NCBI RefSeq assembly: GCF_002300165.1
Contig: NZ_MLCE01000008.1
Coordinates: 93,032 to 157,031 of the forward strand
Origin: Streptomyces sp. Tue6028
Lineage (GTDB): Bacteria > Actinomycetota > Actinomycetes > Streptomycetales > Streptomycetaceae
Direction: 5' to 3'
Length of the DNA stretch: 64,000 nt
Part shown: in pieces, positions 20,581 to 28,785 of the stretch
Numbering within the stretch: position 1 is the stretch's first letter
Layout of the letters: each line of letters opens with the position of its first letter
Notes under the pieces: model-generated
Told to the model about the DNA's origin: nothing
The model's input: only the letters and a program-made list of their open reading frames with translations
The model's database searches: none
Program-made: the position numbers and the translations under genes

Positions 20581-21255
20581 CTAGTGCCCGGTGGGGCGCC
20601 CGGCGTTTTCCCGGCGTCCGGTCAGACGCCGGGCCTCGTCCAGATGGGCGCTCAGATGCTTCTGGATGCGGGTGGTGGCCTCGTCCAGCGCCTTGCGCGT
20701 ACGCCGCCCGGTGCCGTCGCCCGCGTCGAACGGGTCGCCGAAGACGACGTCGACCCGGCTGCGCAGCGGGGGCAGCCCCTTTATCAACCGGCCCCGCCTG
20801 TCGGAACTTCCCAGCACCGCCACCGGCACGATCGGGGCTCCGCTGCGTACCGCGAAGTACGCGAGGCCGGCCCGCAGCGAGGCGAAGTCGCCCTCGCCGC
20901 GCGTGCCCTCCGGGAAGATCCCGAGGACGCCGCCGTTCTCCAGGACGCCGAGCGCCTGGGTGATGGCCGTGCGGTCGGTGGTCTCACGGTCCACCTTCAG
21001 CTGGCCGATGCCCAGCAGGAAGGGGTCGAGCGGCCCGATGAACGCTTCCTTCTTGATCAGGAAGTGCGTGGGCCGGGGCGCGACACCCATGACCATCGGT
21101 CCGTCGATGTTGTGCGAGTGGTTCACGGCCAGGATCGCCGGGCCCGTCGCGGGTACCTTCCAGGCGCCCAGGACGCGCGGCTTCCACAGCCCGTACATCA
21201 GGCCGACGCCGATGCGGCGCCCGACCTCGGCGCCCCTCTCGGAGGGTGCGGTCAC
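20581..21255 (-). CDS. 1-acyl-glycerol-3-phosphate acyltransferase family protein (PlsC-like)
   Basis: A 224-residue acyltransferase. The catalytic NHSHNID (H-x4-D, about residue 45) and the glycerophosphate-binding FPEGTRG (about 112-118) are both present. Such enzymes transfer an acyl chain to lysophosphatidate or a similar lipid at the membrane. There is only one weak hydrophobic segment near the N-terminus. GTG 21255 overlaps the cmk stop by GTGA, which fixes the start and shows translational coupling. Confidence 0.92.
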   Translation of the reverse strand: MTAPSERGAEVGRRIGVGLMYGLWKPRVLGAWKVPATGPAILAVNHSHNIDGPMVMGVAPRPTHFLIKKEAFIGPLDPFLLGIGQLKVDRETTDRTAITQALGVLENGGVLGIFPEGTRGEGDFASLRAGLAYFAVRSGAPIVPVAVLGSSDRRGRLIKGLPPLRSRVDVVFGDPFDAGDGTGRRTRKALDEATTRIQKHLSAHLDEARRLTGRRENAGRPTGH

Positions 21256-21944
21256 TTGGCGGCCCGCTTCTCCTCGACGAGGGTGACCACACACTCGATG
21301 ACCTGCTGGAGCGTGAGGTCGGAGGTGTCCACCTCGACCGCGTCGTCCGCCTTGGCCAGCGGGGACGTCTTGCGGCTGGAGTCGGCCGCGTCCCGCTTGA
21401 TGAGGGCCTCGCGCGTGGCGTTGACGTCCGCGCCCTTCAGCTCACCGCTGCGGCGGGCGGCACGGGCCTCCGGAGAGGCGGTGAGGAAGATCTTCAGGTC
21501 GGCGTCCGGCAGCACGGTGGTGCCGATGTCGCGGCCCTCGACGACGATCCCGTACACGGCGGAAGCGGCGAGCGAGCGCTGGAGCTCGGTGATGCGGGCG
21601 CGCACCTCGGGCACCGCGCTGACCGCGCTGACCTTGGAGGTGACCTCCTGCGTGCGGATCGGGCCGCCGACGTCGGTCCCGTCGACCGTGATGGTCGGCG
21701 CGGACGGGTCGGTGCCGGAGACGATCTCCGGCTTCTCCGCCACGGCGGCGATCGCGGAGGGGTCGGCGACGTCGATGCCGTTGCTCACCATCCACCACGT
21801 GATCGCCCGGTACTGGGCCCCCGTGTCCAGGTAGCTCAGGCCGAGCTGCGCGGCGACGGCCTTCGAGGTGCTCGACTTGCCCGTGCCGGAGGGGCCGTCG
21901 ATGGCGACAATCACAGCCGGAGCGGTCCGGGCGGCCTTTTCCAC
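21252..21944 (-). CDS. cmk: Cytidylate kinase
   Basis: A 230-residue (d)CMP kinase. The P-loop GPSGTGKSS is at residues 17-25, then LDTGAQYRAITWW (NMP-binding helix) and VVEGRDIGTTVLPDA, a Cmk hallmark. It phosphorylates CMP and dCMP with ATP. GTG 21944 follows AGGAAGG at 11 nt and gives the short N-terminus known in the family; GTGs at 21956 and 21989 are alternatives. It heads the cmk-plsC-der operon with 4-nt overlap to plsC. Confidence 0.95.
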   Translation of the reverse strand: MEKAARTAPAVIVAIDGPSGTGKSSTSKAVAAQLGLSYLDTGAQYRAITWWMVSNGIDVADPSAIAAVAEKPEIVSGTDPSAPTITVDGTDVGGPIRTQEVTSKVSAVSAVPEVRARITELQRSLAASAVYGIVVEGRDIGTTVLPDADLKIFLTASPEARAARRSGELKGADVNATREALIKRDAADSSRKTSPLAKADDAVEVDTSDLTLQQVIECVVTLVEEKRAAK

Positions 21945-22194
21945 GGTGACGGACACCTTCCTGGTACGGGGTGATGGGTATGGGGGCACGATCGCGCCCC
22001 GCCCAAGGTTACTGGCTTCGCGGACCCCTTATCACTGGCCCTTCCCGCGGCCGGATCACCGGCCCACGCCGGGACCGGCCGCCGTGCCCGCCCGCGGACG
22101 CTCTGCCGCGCCCCGGGAAGCGCGCCCGGCCGCCGGGGTCACCGCCACGGAACGCGGGACGGCCACGGCCGCGGCCCGTCCCGCCCGGCGGCCG

Positions 22195-23280
22195 TCACTG
22201 CCGCAGCGCCCAGCCCCGCTCGCGCAGCGCCGCGCTCAGCACCGGCACCGCCTTGGGCTCCACCATCAGCTGGACGAGTCCGGCCTGCTGGCCGGTGGCG
22301 TGCTCGATGCGTACGTCCTCGATGTTGACCCCGGCCATCCCCGCGTCCGCGAAGATGCGGGCCAGCTGACCGGGCTGGTCGTCGATGAGGACGGCCACGG
22401 TCTCGTACACGCGCGGAGCCGAACCGTGCTTGCCGGGGACCCGGACCTGGCCCGCGTTGCCGCGGCGCAGCACGTCCTGGATGCCGTCGACGCCCTCGCG
22501 GCGCTTGGCCTCGTCGGAGGACTGGAGGGAGCGCAGCGCCTGGACGGTCTCGTCGAGGTCGGAGGAGACGTCCGCGAGGAGGTCGGCGACCGGCCCCGGG
22601 TTGGCGGAGAGGATGTCGATCCACATCCGCGGGTCCGAGGCGGCGATGCGGGTCACGTCACGGATGCCCTGCCCGCAGAGCCGTACCGCCGCCTCCTCCG
22701 CGTGCTCCAGGCGCGCGGCGACCATGCTGGAGACCAGGTGCGGCATGTGCGAGACGAGGGCGACGGCCCGGTCGTGGGCGTCGGCGTCCATGACGACCGG
22801 CACGGCACGGCAGTGCGACACCAGCTCCAGGGCGAGGTTCAGGACCTCGGTGTCCGTGTCGCGGGTGGGGGTGAGCACCCAGGGACGGCCCTCGAAGAGG
22901 TCTCCCGTCGCGGCCAGCGGGCCCGACTTCTCGCGGCCCGACATGGGATGCGTACCGATGTACGAGGACAGGTCGAGGCCGAGCGCCTCCAGCTCGCGGC
23001 GCGGTCCGCCCTTGACACTGGCGACGTCGAGGTAGCCGCGCGCGACCCCGCGGCGCATGGCGTCCGCGAGCGTGGCCGCGACGTGCGCGGGCGGCGCCGC
23101 CACGATCGCCAGGTCGACGGGCCCCTGCGGCGGCTCGTCCGTGCCGGCGCCGAGCGCCGCCGCCGTACGGGCCTGCTCCGGGTCGTGGTCGGCGAGGTGG
23201 ACGACGACCCCGCGGGCCGCCAGCGCGAGGGCCGCCGAGGTGCCGATCAGCCCGGTCCCGATGACGAGTGCGGTCCTCAC
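22195..23280 (-). CDS. tyrA: Prephenate dehydrogenase with C-terminal ACT domain
   Basis: A 361-residue enzyme of tyrosine biosynthesis (prephenate to 4-hydroxyphenylpyruvate, NAD-linked). The Rossmann motif GTGLIGTS lies at 8-15, the substrate-binding THPMSGREKSG at about 114-124, and an all-helical middle domain follows. A C-terminal ACT domain (about 285-361) suggests feedback control by tyrosine. GTG 23280 overlaps the stop of aroH by 4 nt, so the two shikimate-branch enzymes are made together. Confidence 0.95.
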   Translation of the reverse strand: MRTALVIGTGLIGTSAALALAARGVVVHLADHDPEQARTAAALGAGTDEPPQGPVDLAIVAAPPAHVAATLADAMRRGVARGYLDVASVKGGPRRELEALGLDLSSYIGTHPMSGREKSGPLAATGDLFEGRPWVLTPTRDTDTEVLNLALELVSHCRAVPVVMDADAHDRAVALVSHMPHLVSSMVAARLEHAEEAAVRLCGQGIRDVTRIAASDPRMWIDILSANPGPVADLLADVSSDLDETVQALRSLQSSDEAKRREGVDGIQDVLRRGNAGQVRVPGKHGSAPRVYETVAVLIDDQPGQLARIFADAGMAGVNIEDVRIEHATGQQAGLVQLMVEPKAVPVLSAALRERGWALRQ

Positions 23281-23639
23281 TGGGCGATGTCCTTGCGCAG
23301 TGCGCCGGCGGCGCCGAGGTAGACGTGCACCACGTCGGCGCGCGGCTTGTCGGACTCGATGTGCGCGAGGACCCGTACGACCCGGGGCATCGCGCCCTCG
23401 ATGTCCAGTTCCTGCGCGCAGATCAGCGGGACGTCGACGATGCCTAGTCCCCGGGCCGCGGCGGCCGGGAAGTCGCTGTGCAGGTCGGGCGTGGCGGTGA
23501 ACCAGATGCTGATCAGGTCGTCCGCGGTGAGCGCGTTGCGCTCCAGGATGGCGGTGAGCAGCTCGCTGACCTGCTCGTCCATGTGCCCGGCCTCGTCCCG
23601 TTCCAGTTGGACGGCGCCCCGGACCGCTCGTACCGCCAC
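23277..23639 (-). CDS. aroH: Chorismate mutase, AroH type
   Basis: A 120-residue monofunctional chorismate mutase with the trimeric AroH fold. VRAVRGAVQLERDE at the N-terminus carries the active-site Arg, then ISIWFTATPDLHSDFPAAAAR and HVYLGAAGALR. It converts chorismate to prephenate, the substrate of the overlapping tyrA. GTG start with AGGAG 7 nt upstream. Confidence 0.95.
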   Translation of the reverse strand: MAVRAVRGAVQLERDEAGHMDEQVSELLTAILERNALTADDLISIWFTATPDLHSDFPAAAARGLGIVDVPLICAQELDIEGAMPRVVRVLAHIESDKPRADVVHVYLGAAGALRKDIAQ

Positions 23640-23761
23640 GGTGATGCTCCTCGCTGATGTACGTACCTGTCTGAACGCACCAGCGTAGTCAGCCCGCGAC
23701 GCGCGGGTGCGGGGCGCCCGCCTGCCGAGACGAGCGGACGCCCCCTACGGACCGGTGGTTC

Positions 23762-24193
23762 TCAGAGGTTCTGCGCCCTGATGAGGTCCTCCAGGGACCC
23801 GGCGGGCAGCTGTCCCTCGGGCGTCAGTTTGTCGACGGCCCGGGGCAGGTTCTCGGCGATCTGGGTCGCGGCCTGGTCGGTGGTGATCCCGGCCTCGTCG
23901 GCGACCTGCTTGAGGGCGTCGTCGGGCAGCGCGTGCTGGATCTGCGCGCCCGTCACGGACTGGTTCTCGCCCGTGCCGACCCAGGAGTCCTTCTGCTCCG
24001 CCAGGCCCGCCTTGGTGAGCATGTCCAGCAGGCCGCCCAGCGGATTGCCGCCCGCGGCACCCGAGCCGCCGGCGCTCAGGGCTCCGAGCAGGGCGCCGAG
24101 GATGTTGCCCGCGCCGGAGGCGCCCGCGGCGCCGCTCTGGCCGGAGCCGCCGAGGAGGCCGCCGAGCAGGCTGCCGAGATCGTTACCCGCCAT
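23762..24193 (-). CDS. YidB-like (DUF937) protein
   Basis: A 143-residue protein. A Gly/Ala/Leu-rich low-complexity half (1-65, repeated LLGGLL and LGALLG) precedes a helical domain of the YidB/DUF937 type (about 70-143: SVTGAQIQHALPDDALKQ, then GITTDQAATQIAENLPRAVD and LPAGSLEDL). The function of the family is unknown. ATG 24193 has AAAGG at 8 nt; GTG 24199 is possible. It is divergent from the secreted protein at 24370. Confidence 0.8.
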   Translation of the reverse strand: MAGNDLGSLLGGLLGGSGQSGAAGASGAGNILGALLGALSAGGSGAAGGNPLGGLLDMLTKAGLAEQKDSWVGTGENQSVTGAQIQHALPDDALKQVADEAGITTDQAATQIAENLPRAVDKLTPEGQLPAGSLEDLIRAQNL

Positions 24194-24369
24194 GGTCACG
24201 CCTTTCCAGAGGAGGGCCGGGGGCAGGTCGCCTCCCGGCCTCAGACCTTGCCAATCTCACGCGAATCGCCGTATTCCGCCACTTGTGGTGAGAACGCCGC
24301 TGTGCGCCTCTGGACGCGGGGGCGCGGGTCCGCTGTCATGGCAGGAGGCTCGCCTCGGGGGAGGCCCGT

Positions 24370-25068
24370 ATGACCCGCATGAAGCGTCCAGGACCCCTTC
24401 TCACCCTGCTGGCGGGACTGCTGCTCGGGGTGTTCCTGCTGTCGCTCAACGCGACGACGGGGACGAGGAACGCGTCCTCGGCCCAGGAGGAACCACCCGC
24501 CACGGCCGTGTCGCCCGGCGCGACGGCCGGCCCGACCGAATCCGCGCCCGCGTCCCCGGCCGCGCCGTCGACGGCGTCCGCGAGCCCGTCCCGGAGCGCC
24601 GCGGCCGACGCCGACTACGCGGGCCGTACCGACGACGACTCGTCGGCGGTCGCCGTCTCACTGCGCGACGACCGGGCGATCGCCTACTTCTGCGACGGAC
24701 GGGACAAGGAGTCCTGGCTGAAGGGCGACGTCGAGGACGACGGCACCATGAAGCTCACCGGGAAGAACGGCGCGGAGCTCGACGGCACCCTCCAGGACGG
24801 CAGGCGGATCCGCGGGACCGTCGACCTGGGCGGGCACCGCTACGGATTCACCGCCGACAAGGCGGTCAAGCCGTCCGGCCTGTACCGGGCGACCGCCACG
24901 GTGCGCGGCGCGAAGATCGACGGCGGCTGGATCGTGCTGCCCGGCGGCCGGCAGGTCGGCGTCCTCGACCGCGACGGCAGGCCGTCCACGGCGCCCAGGA
25001 TCGATCCGGAGACCGGTGCCGTGACGGTCGACGGCCGGACGATCACGGCGAAGCCCGTCACTCCCTGA
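24370..25068 (+). CDS. Membrane-anchored exported protein of unknown function
   Basis: A 232-residue protein. An N-terminal hydrophobic helix (about 9-26) is followed by a Ser/Ala/Pro/Thr-rich spacer (40-78), so the rest lies outside the cell. The globular part (80-232) is mostly beta (DDRAIAYFCDGRDKESWLKG, GTVDLGGHRYGFTADKAV), without enzyme motifs, and resembles Streptomyces exported proteins of unknown role. The start is supported by GGGGAGG 5 nt upstream. It precedes the DUF6529/Rieske genes by 202 bp on the same strand. Confidence 0.7.
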   Translation: MTRMKRPGPLLTLLAGLLLGVFLLSLNATTGTRNASSAQEEPPATAVSPGATAGPTESAPASPAAPSTASASPSRSAAADADYAGRTDDDSSAVAVSLRDDRAIAYFCDGRDKESWLKGDVEDDGTMKLTGKNGAELDGTLQDGRRIRGTVDLGGHRYGFTADKAVKPSGLYRATATVRGAKIDGGWIVLPGGRQVGVLDRDGRPSTAPRIDPETGAVTVDGRTITAKPVTP

Positions 25069-25103
25069 CCCGCACCGGGCTCCGTCCGCCGCCGCGCGAC
25101 GGC

Positions 25104-25147
25104 ACCGGTACCCGCACCCCGACCGGTACCGGGACCGGTACCCGCAC
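25104..25147. repeat. Short ACCGGTACC repeats in the gap before the DUF6529 gene
   Basis: ACCGGTACCCGCAC occurs at 25104-25117 and 25134-25147, with a third ACCGGTACC at 25122-25130. The copies can also pair as a GGTACCGG / CCGGTACC hairpin. The 202-bp gap (25069-25270) shows no gene; the repeats may be a terminator or binding sites. Confidence 0.45.
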
Positions 25148-25270
25148 AGTGCTCCCCGTCCCGCCCCCGCCGACGCTCCGCGAACGCCCGCGGCCCCGCT
25201 CCCGCTCCCGCACCACCGGCACCCGTCCCGCCCCCGCCGGACCCCCGTCCTTCCTGACCAGGGAACCGAT

Positions 25271-25855
25271 ATGACCGTGGACCCGAACGCCGCCACCCAG
25301 GGCTTCCCCTCGCCGGGGCCCGTCCACCGCCGCTCGCACCCGGCCCGCTACCTCGTCCCGGCGCTGGTCGCCGCGGCGGTCGCCGTCGGGCTGGGCGCCT
25401 ACGGCAAGGCGCACGACCCGGCCGGGACCGCCTTCAACATCGCCGGCTTCAGCAGCACGGGCGCCGTGAAGTCCTGGCTCGCGACGACCGCCTTCTTCTT
25501 CGCGCTCGTCCAGGTCGTCTCGGCGTTCATGGTCTACGGCAGACTGCCGGGCCCGCGCTGGGCGCCGGCGCTGCACCGCTGGTCGGGCCGCATCGCCTTC
25601 CTCGTGGCCGTCCCGGTCGCCGTGCACTGTCTGTACGCATTGGGCTATCAGACGTACGAATCGCGCGTCTTGTGGCACTCCCTCCTGGGTTGCTTCTTCT
25701 TCGGCGCCTTCAGTGCCAAGATGCTGCTGCTCCGCTCGGAGCGCCTGCCCGGCTGGCTGCTGCCGATCATCGGCGGCCTCGTCTTCGCCGTGCTCACGGC
25801 CATCTGGCTGACCTCTGCCCTCTGGTTCTTCCGTACGTTCGGAGTGACGACATGA
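25271..25855 (+). CDS. DUF6529 family membrane protein (cytochrome b561/ferric-reductase-like)
   Basis: A 194-residue protein with five hydrophobic segments (about 27-45, 66-86, 103-122, 133-153, 163-183). Histidines near helix ends (H102 in LHRW, H118 in VAVHCLY and H136 in LWHSLLG) could bind heme, as in b561-type or ferric-reductase membrane domains. The assignment to DUF6529 is from memory of Streptomyces homologues that precede a Rieske protein. AGGGA lies 8 nt before the ATG. It overlaps the Rieske gene by ATGA, so the two probably form one redox unit. Confidence 0.75.
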   Translation: MTVDPNAATQGFPSPGPVHRRSHPARYLVPALVAAAVAVGLGAYGKAHDPAGTAFNIAGFSSTGAVKSWLATTAFFFALVQVVSAFMVYGRLPGPRWAPALHRWSGRIAFLVAVPVAVHCLYALGYQTYESRVLWHSLLGCFFFGAFSAKMLLLRSERLPGWLLPIIGGLVFAVLTAIWLTSALWFFRTFGVTT

Positions 25856-26316
25856 CCAACCGCTCGACGCGGCGCACGGTTCTCGCGACAGGGACGGCCG
25901 CACTGCTCGCGGGATGCAGCAAATACGGCGACAACAGCAGCAGCGAGTCGGAGTCGTCTCCCTCGGAGGCCCCGATGGCGGACACGTCGAAGGCCGCCTC
26001 GCCCGCGCCGTCCGCGGCGGCGTCCGGCGGCAAGGAGCTGACCACGAAGGCCGCCGTCCCGGTGGGCGGCGGCAAGATCTTCAAGGAGCAGAAGGTCGTC
26101 GTCACCCAGCCGAAGAAGGGCGAGTTCAAGGCCTTCTCGGCGATCTGCACCCACCAGGGCTGCACGGTGAACCGCGTGGTCGACGGCCTGATCGACTGCC
26201 CCTGCCACGGCAGCAAGTTCAGCGTCGTGGACGGCGCGGTGAAGGCCGGCCCGGCTCCGCGTCCGCTGCCCGCCAAGAAGATCACCGTCGAAGGGAATTC
26301 GATCCGGCTGACCTGA
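25852..26316 (+). CDS. Rieske [2Fe-2S] lipoprotein
   Basis: A 154-residue exported Rieske protein. The N-terminus has twin arginines (STRRTVLA, residues 5-12) and a lipobox LLAGC with C22, suggesting Tat export and lipid anchoring. After a Ser/Ala/Pro spacer, the cluster ligands are C99-x-H101 and C116-x2-H119, with C104 and C118 for the classical Rieske disulfide. It would pass electrons on the outer membrane face with the DUF6529 protein, whose gene overlaps by ATGA. It is too small to be the bc1-complex Rieske subunit. Confidence 0.9.
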   Translation: MTNRSTRRTVLATGTAALLAGCSKYGDNSSSESESSPSEAPMADTSKAASPAPSAAASGGKELTTKAAVPVGGGKIFKEQKVVVTQPKKGEFKAFSAICTHQGCTVNRVVDGLIDCPCHGSKFSVVDGAVKAGPAPRPLPAKKITVEGNSIRLT

Positions 26317-26337
26317 GGCGACACGTACGCTCCAGGA

Positions 26338-27063
26338 ATGGATGCCGCGGCCCTGGTGCGTGACCACACGATCTACTCCTGCGTGATGGGTTCACGCGCC
26401 TTCGGGCTGGCCACCGACACCAGCGACACCGACCGCCGGGGCGTGTTCCTCGTCCCCACTCCGCTCTTCTGGCGCTTCGAGAAGCCGCCGACGCATGTGG
26501 AGGGCCCGGCCGAGGAACAGTTCAGCTGGGAGCTGGAGCGGTTCTGCACCCTGGCGCTGCGCGCCAACCCGAACGTCCTGGAGTGCCTGCACTCCCCGCT
26601 CGTCGAGTACGCGGACGCCACCGGCCGCGAGCTGCTCTCCCTGCGCGAGGCCTTCCTGTCCCGTCAGGCGCACGAGACGTTCGCGCGCTACGCCATGGGG
26701 CAGCGCAAGAAGCTCGACGCCGACGTCCGCAGGCACGGCGCCCCGCGCTGGAAGCACGCCATGCACCTGCTGCGCCTCCTCACGACGTGCCGCGATCTCC
26801 TGCGCACCGGCGAGCTCCGGATCGACGTGGGCGAGCAGCGTGAGCCGCTCCTCGCGGTGAAGCGGGGCGAGGTCCCGTGGGAACGGGTGGAGGCCTGGAT
26901 GTCCCGGCTGGCGGCGGAAACGGACGAGGCGGCCGCGGGAAGTCCCCTCCCGTACGAGCCGGACCGGGCCCGCGTGGAGGACTTCCTGGTCCGGGTGCGC
27001 CGCGCCTCAGCCCTCCAGGCGGACCCGGACGACGAAATCGTGCAGGGCGTCGTGGGCGGTTGA
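26338..27063 (+). CDS. COG3541/RlaP-type nucleotidyltransferase
   Basis: A 241-residue Pol-beta-fold nucleotidyltransferase. The active-site pattern is GSRAFGLATDTSDTDRRG (about 18-35), with the G-S and two metal-binding aspartates. Then comes NPNVLECLHSPLV, shared with the convergent paralogue at 27007. Substrates are unknown; the family is predicted to modify nucleic acids or proteins. ATG 26338 has TACGCT 6 nt upstream and only an over-close AGGA, so a leaderless mRNA is likely. The 3' end overlaps the convergent paralogue by 57 bp. Confidence 0.82.
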   Translation: MDAAALVRDHTIYSCVMGSRAFGLATDTSDTDRRGVFLVPTPLFWRFEKPPTHVEGPAEEQFSWELERFCTLALRANPNVLECLHSPLVEYADATGRELLSLREAFLSRQAHETFARYAMGQRKKLDADVRRHGAPRWKHAMHLLRLLTTCRDLLRTGELRIDVGEQREPLLAVKRGEVPWERVEAWMSRLAAETDEAAAGSPLPYEPDRARVEDFLVRVRRASALQADPDDEIVQGVVGG

Positions 27064-27759
27064 GGCGTCGGGCAGCGCCGAGGCGTCCTGGGCCTCGTCC
27101 AGCAGGGTGTGCAACCGCTCCACGTCGTCCCGCACCCGCGCGCGGTCGACGTCGGCCGCGCCGTGCTCCCGCTCCGCCTTCGCGGCGATCAGGTCGGGCA
27201 GCCGGGCGGGGGCCTCGGCCACGCACCCGACGAGCGTGGGCAGATGGGCCTGCACCTCACCGCTGCGCATCAGATGGACGCCGGTGAGCAGCACACGGAA
27301 CGTGTAGAGCAGCGGCTTGAGTTCGCCGGTCCGCTCGAACAGCCGCCACTGCGTGGCGGCGAAGCCCCGGTAGTGGTGGGCGTGATGGCGGGTGAGCACG
27401 GCGGGGGCGAGCGAGACCAGCTCGCGGTGCGCCTCGGTGGTGTGCACGACCAGGGGGGACAGGAGCTGCTCCAGCACATAGCCGTTGCGCCGCAACATCA
27501 GCCGGACGAACTTGCGCAGGTCGTGGGTGACGAGGTCCATCTCGACACCGTCCTCGAACCACATGCGCGACCGGGTCTCCTCCGGTTCGCGCAGGCCGAC
27601 GAGTTCGGCGGCGGGCAGCAGGTGGACGCCTCGCAGGTCGACGTCGGAGTCGCGCGAGGGGAAGCCGTAGAGGTGGGCTCCGGAGACCGTGGCGAAGAGC
27701 ACCGGGTCGGGCTGCTGCGCCACCACGGCCTTGAGGTCGATGTCGAGGACGTCCGTCAT
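27007..27759 (-). CDS. COG3541/RlaP-type nucleotidyltransferase
   Basis: A 250-residue paralogue of the 26338 protein. The catalytic stretch is TVSGAHLYGFPSRDSDVDLRG (from about 25), with aspartates D39 and D41. NGYVLEQLLSPLV matches the neighbour, and a helical C-terminus ends in DFVVRVRLEG. It starts 3 nt after the ADP-ribosylglycohydrolase stop, so it is the last gene of an nrtR-led operon. The substrate is unknown. The link with ADP-ribose removal and an NAD/ADP-ribose sensor suggests nucleotide-modification chemistry, which is inference. Confidence 0.82.
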   Translation of the reverse strand: MTDVLDIDLKAVVAQQPDPVLFATVSGAHLYGFPSRDSDVDLRGVHLLPAAELVGLREPEETRSRMWFEDGVEMDLVTHDLRKFVRLMLRRNGYVLEQLLSPLVVHTTEAHRELVSLAPAVLTRHHAHHYRGFAATQWRLFERTGELKPLLYTFRVLLTGVHLMRSGEVQAHLPTLVGCVAEAPARLPDLIAAKAEREHGAADVDRARVRDDVERLHTLLDEAQDASALPDASTAHDALHDFVVRVRLEG

Positions 27760-27762
27760 CCG

Positions 27763-28785
27763 TCAAGCGTCCCAGAGCGCCCCCAGCGACATGAGGTCGC
27801 CCTGGTACTCGATCCGGTCGGCCCAGGCCGTCGGCCAGGCGTCCGAACCGTGGTAGGCGCCGGCGAAGGCGCCCGTCAGGCAGGCGATGGAGTCGGAGTC
27901 GCCCGAGGTGCAGGCGGCCCGGCGCAGCGCGGTGAGGGGCTCGTCGACGAAGAGCAGGAAGCACAGCAGGCCGGTGGCGAGGGCCTCCTCGGCGATCCAG
28001 CCGCCGCCGGTGGCCATGCAGGGGTCGCTCTCGGGCGAGACGGTCCGCACGGCGTGCCGCAGCTGGTCCAGGGCGGCGAGGCACTCGTCCCAGCCTCGGG
28101 TGATGTACGCCTCGGGCGTGGGGTCCTCGCTGTAGGTCCACAGGTCGCCGAGCCAGCGGGAGTGGTAGCGGTGGCGGTTCTCGTACGCGTACGACCGCAG
28201 CCGGCCGACGAGGCCCATCGGCTCGACGCCCTGGGTGAGGAGCCAGATCGCCTGCGCGGTGAGGTCCGCGGCGGCGAGGGCGGTGGGGTGTCCGTGGGTG
28301 AGCGCGGCCTGGAGCTGCGCGGCACCGGCGCGCTGTTCGTCGCTGAGTCCGCGGACCAGTCCGACGGGAGCCACGCGCATGTTGGCGCCGCAGCCCTTGG
28401 AGCCGATCTGGCTGGCCTCCTGCCAGCGGCGCTTCTCGTTCTTGAGGAGGTTGCAGGCGACGAGGCAGGTGCGGCCGGGCGCGCGGTTGTTGTCGGGCGA
28501 CTGGTACCAGTCCACGAACTCCTCGCGGACCGGCCGTTCCATCCGCAGCGGGCCGAGCAGTCCGCGGTCCATGGCCGTGCGCAGCCCCCGCGCCAGCGCC
28601 AGCGTCATCTGGGTGTCGTCGGTGACCTTCGCGGGCGTGGGCAGCGCCATCTGCCGCCAGGGCCCGCACTTGTCGAGGATCGCGGGGACGGAGTTGAACT
28701 CGGTCGGGTACCCGAGCGCGTCGCCGAGGGCGAGGCCGATGAGAGATCCGGTGGCGGCGCGCTTGGCGAGAGTCGTGGCGGTCAT
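27763..28785 (-). CDS. ADP-ribosylglycohydrolase family protein
   Basis: A 340-residue DraG/ARH-type hydrolase. GSLIGLALGDALGYPTEF opens the fold (13-30). T55-D56-D57-T58 in VTDDTQM and G295-D296-S297-D298-S299 supply the two-magnesium site. Family members cleave ADP-ribose from proteins or release free ADP-ribose. The ATG overlaps the nrtR stop as TGATG, and the nucleotidyltransferase gene begins 3 nt after its stop, showing one transcript. The target here (Arg-, Ser- or nucleic-acid-linked ADP-ribose) cannot be told. Confidence 0.9.
   Translation of the reverse strand: MTATTLAKRAATGSLIGLALGDALGYPTEFNSVPAILDKCGPWRQMALPTPAKVTDDTQMTLALARGLRTAMDRGLLGPLRMERPVREEFVDWYQSPDNNRAPGRTCLVACNLLKNEKRRWQEASQIGSKGCGANMRVAPVGLVRGLSDEQRAGAAQLQAALTHGHPTALAAADLTAQAIWLLTQGVEPMGLVGRLRSYAYENRHRYHSRWLGDLWTYSEDPTPEAYITRGWDECLAALDQLRHAVRTVSPESDPCMATGGGWIAEEALATGLLCFLLFVDEPLTALRRAACTSGDSDSIACLTGAFAGAYHGSDAWPTAWADRIEYQGDLMSLGALWDA

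Noticed and set aside
25069..25270. C-terminal extension or frameshift of the exported protein at 24370
   Set aside because: The frame beyond its stop is only Thr/Gly/Arg/Pro repeats from ACCGGTACC copies; no domain resumes.
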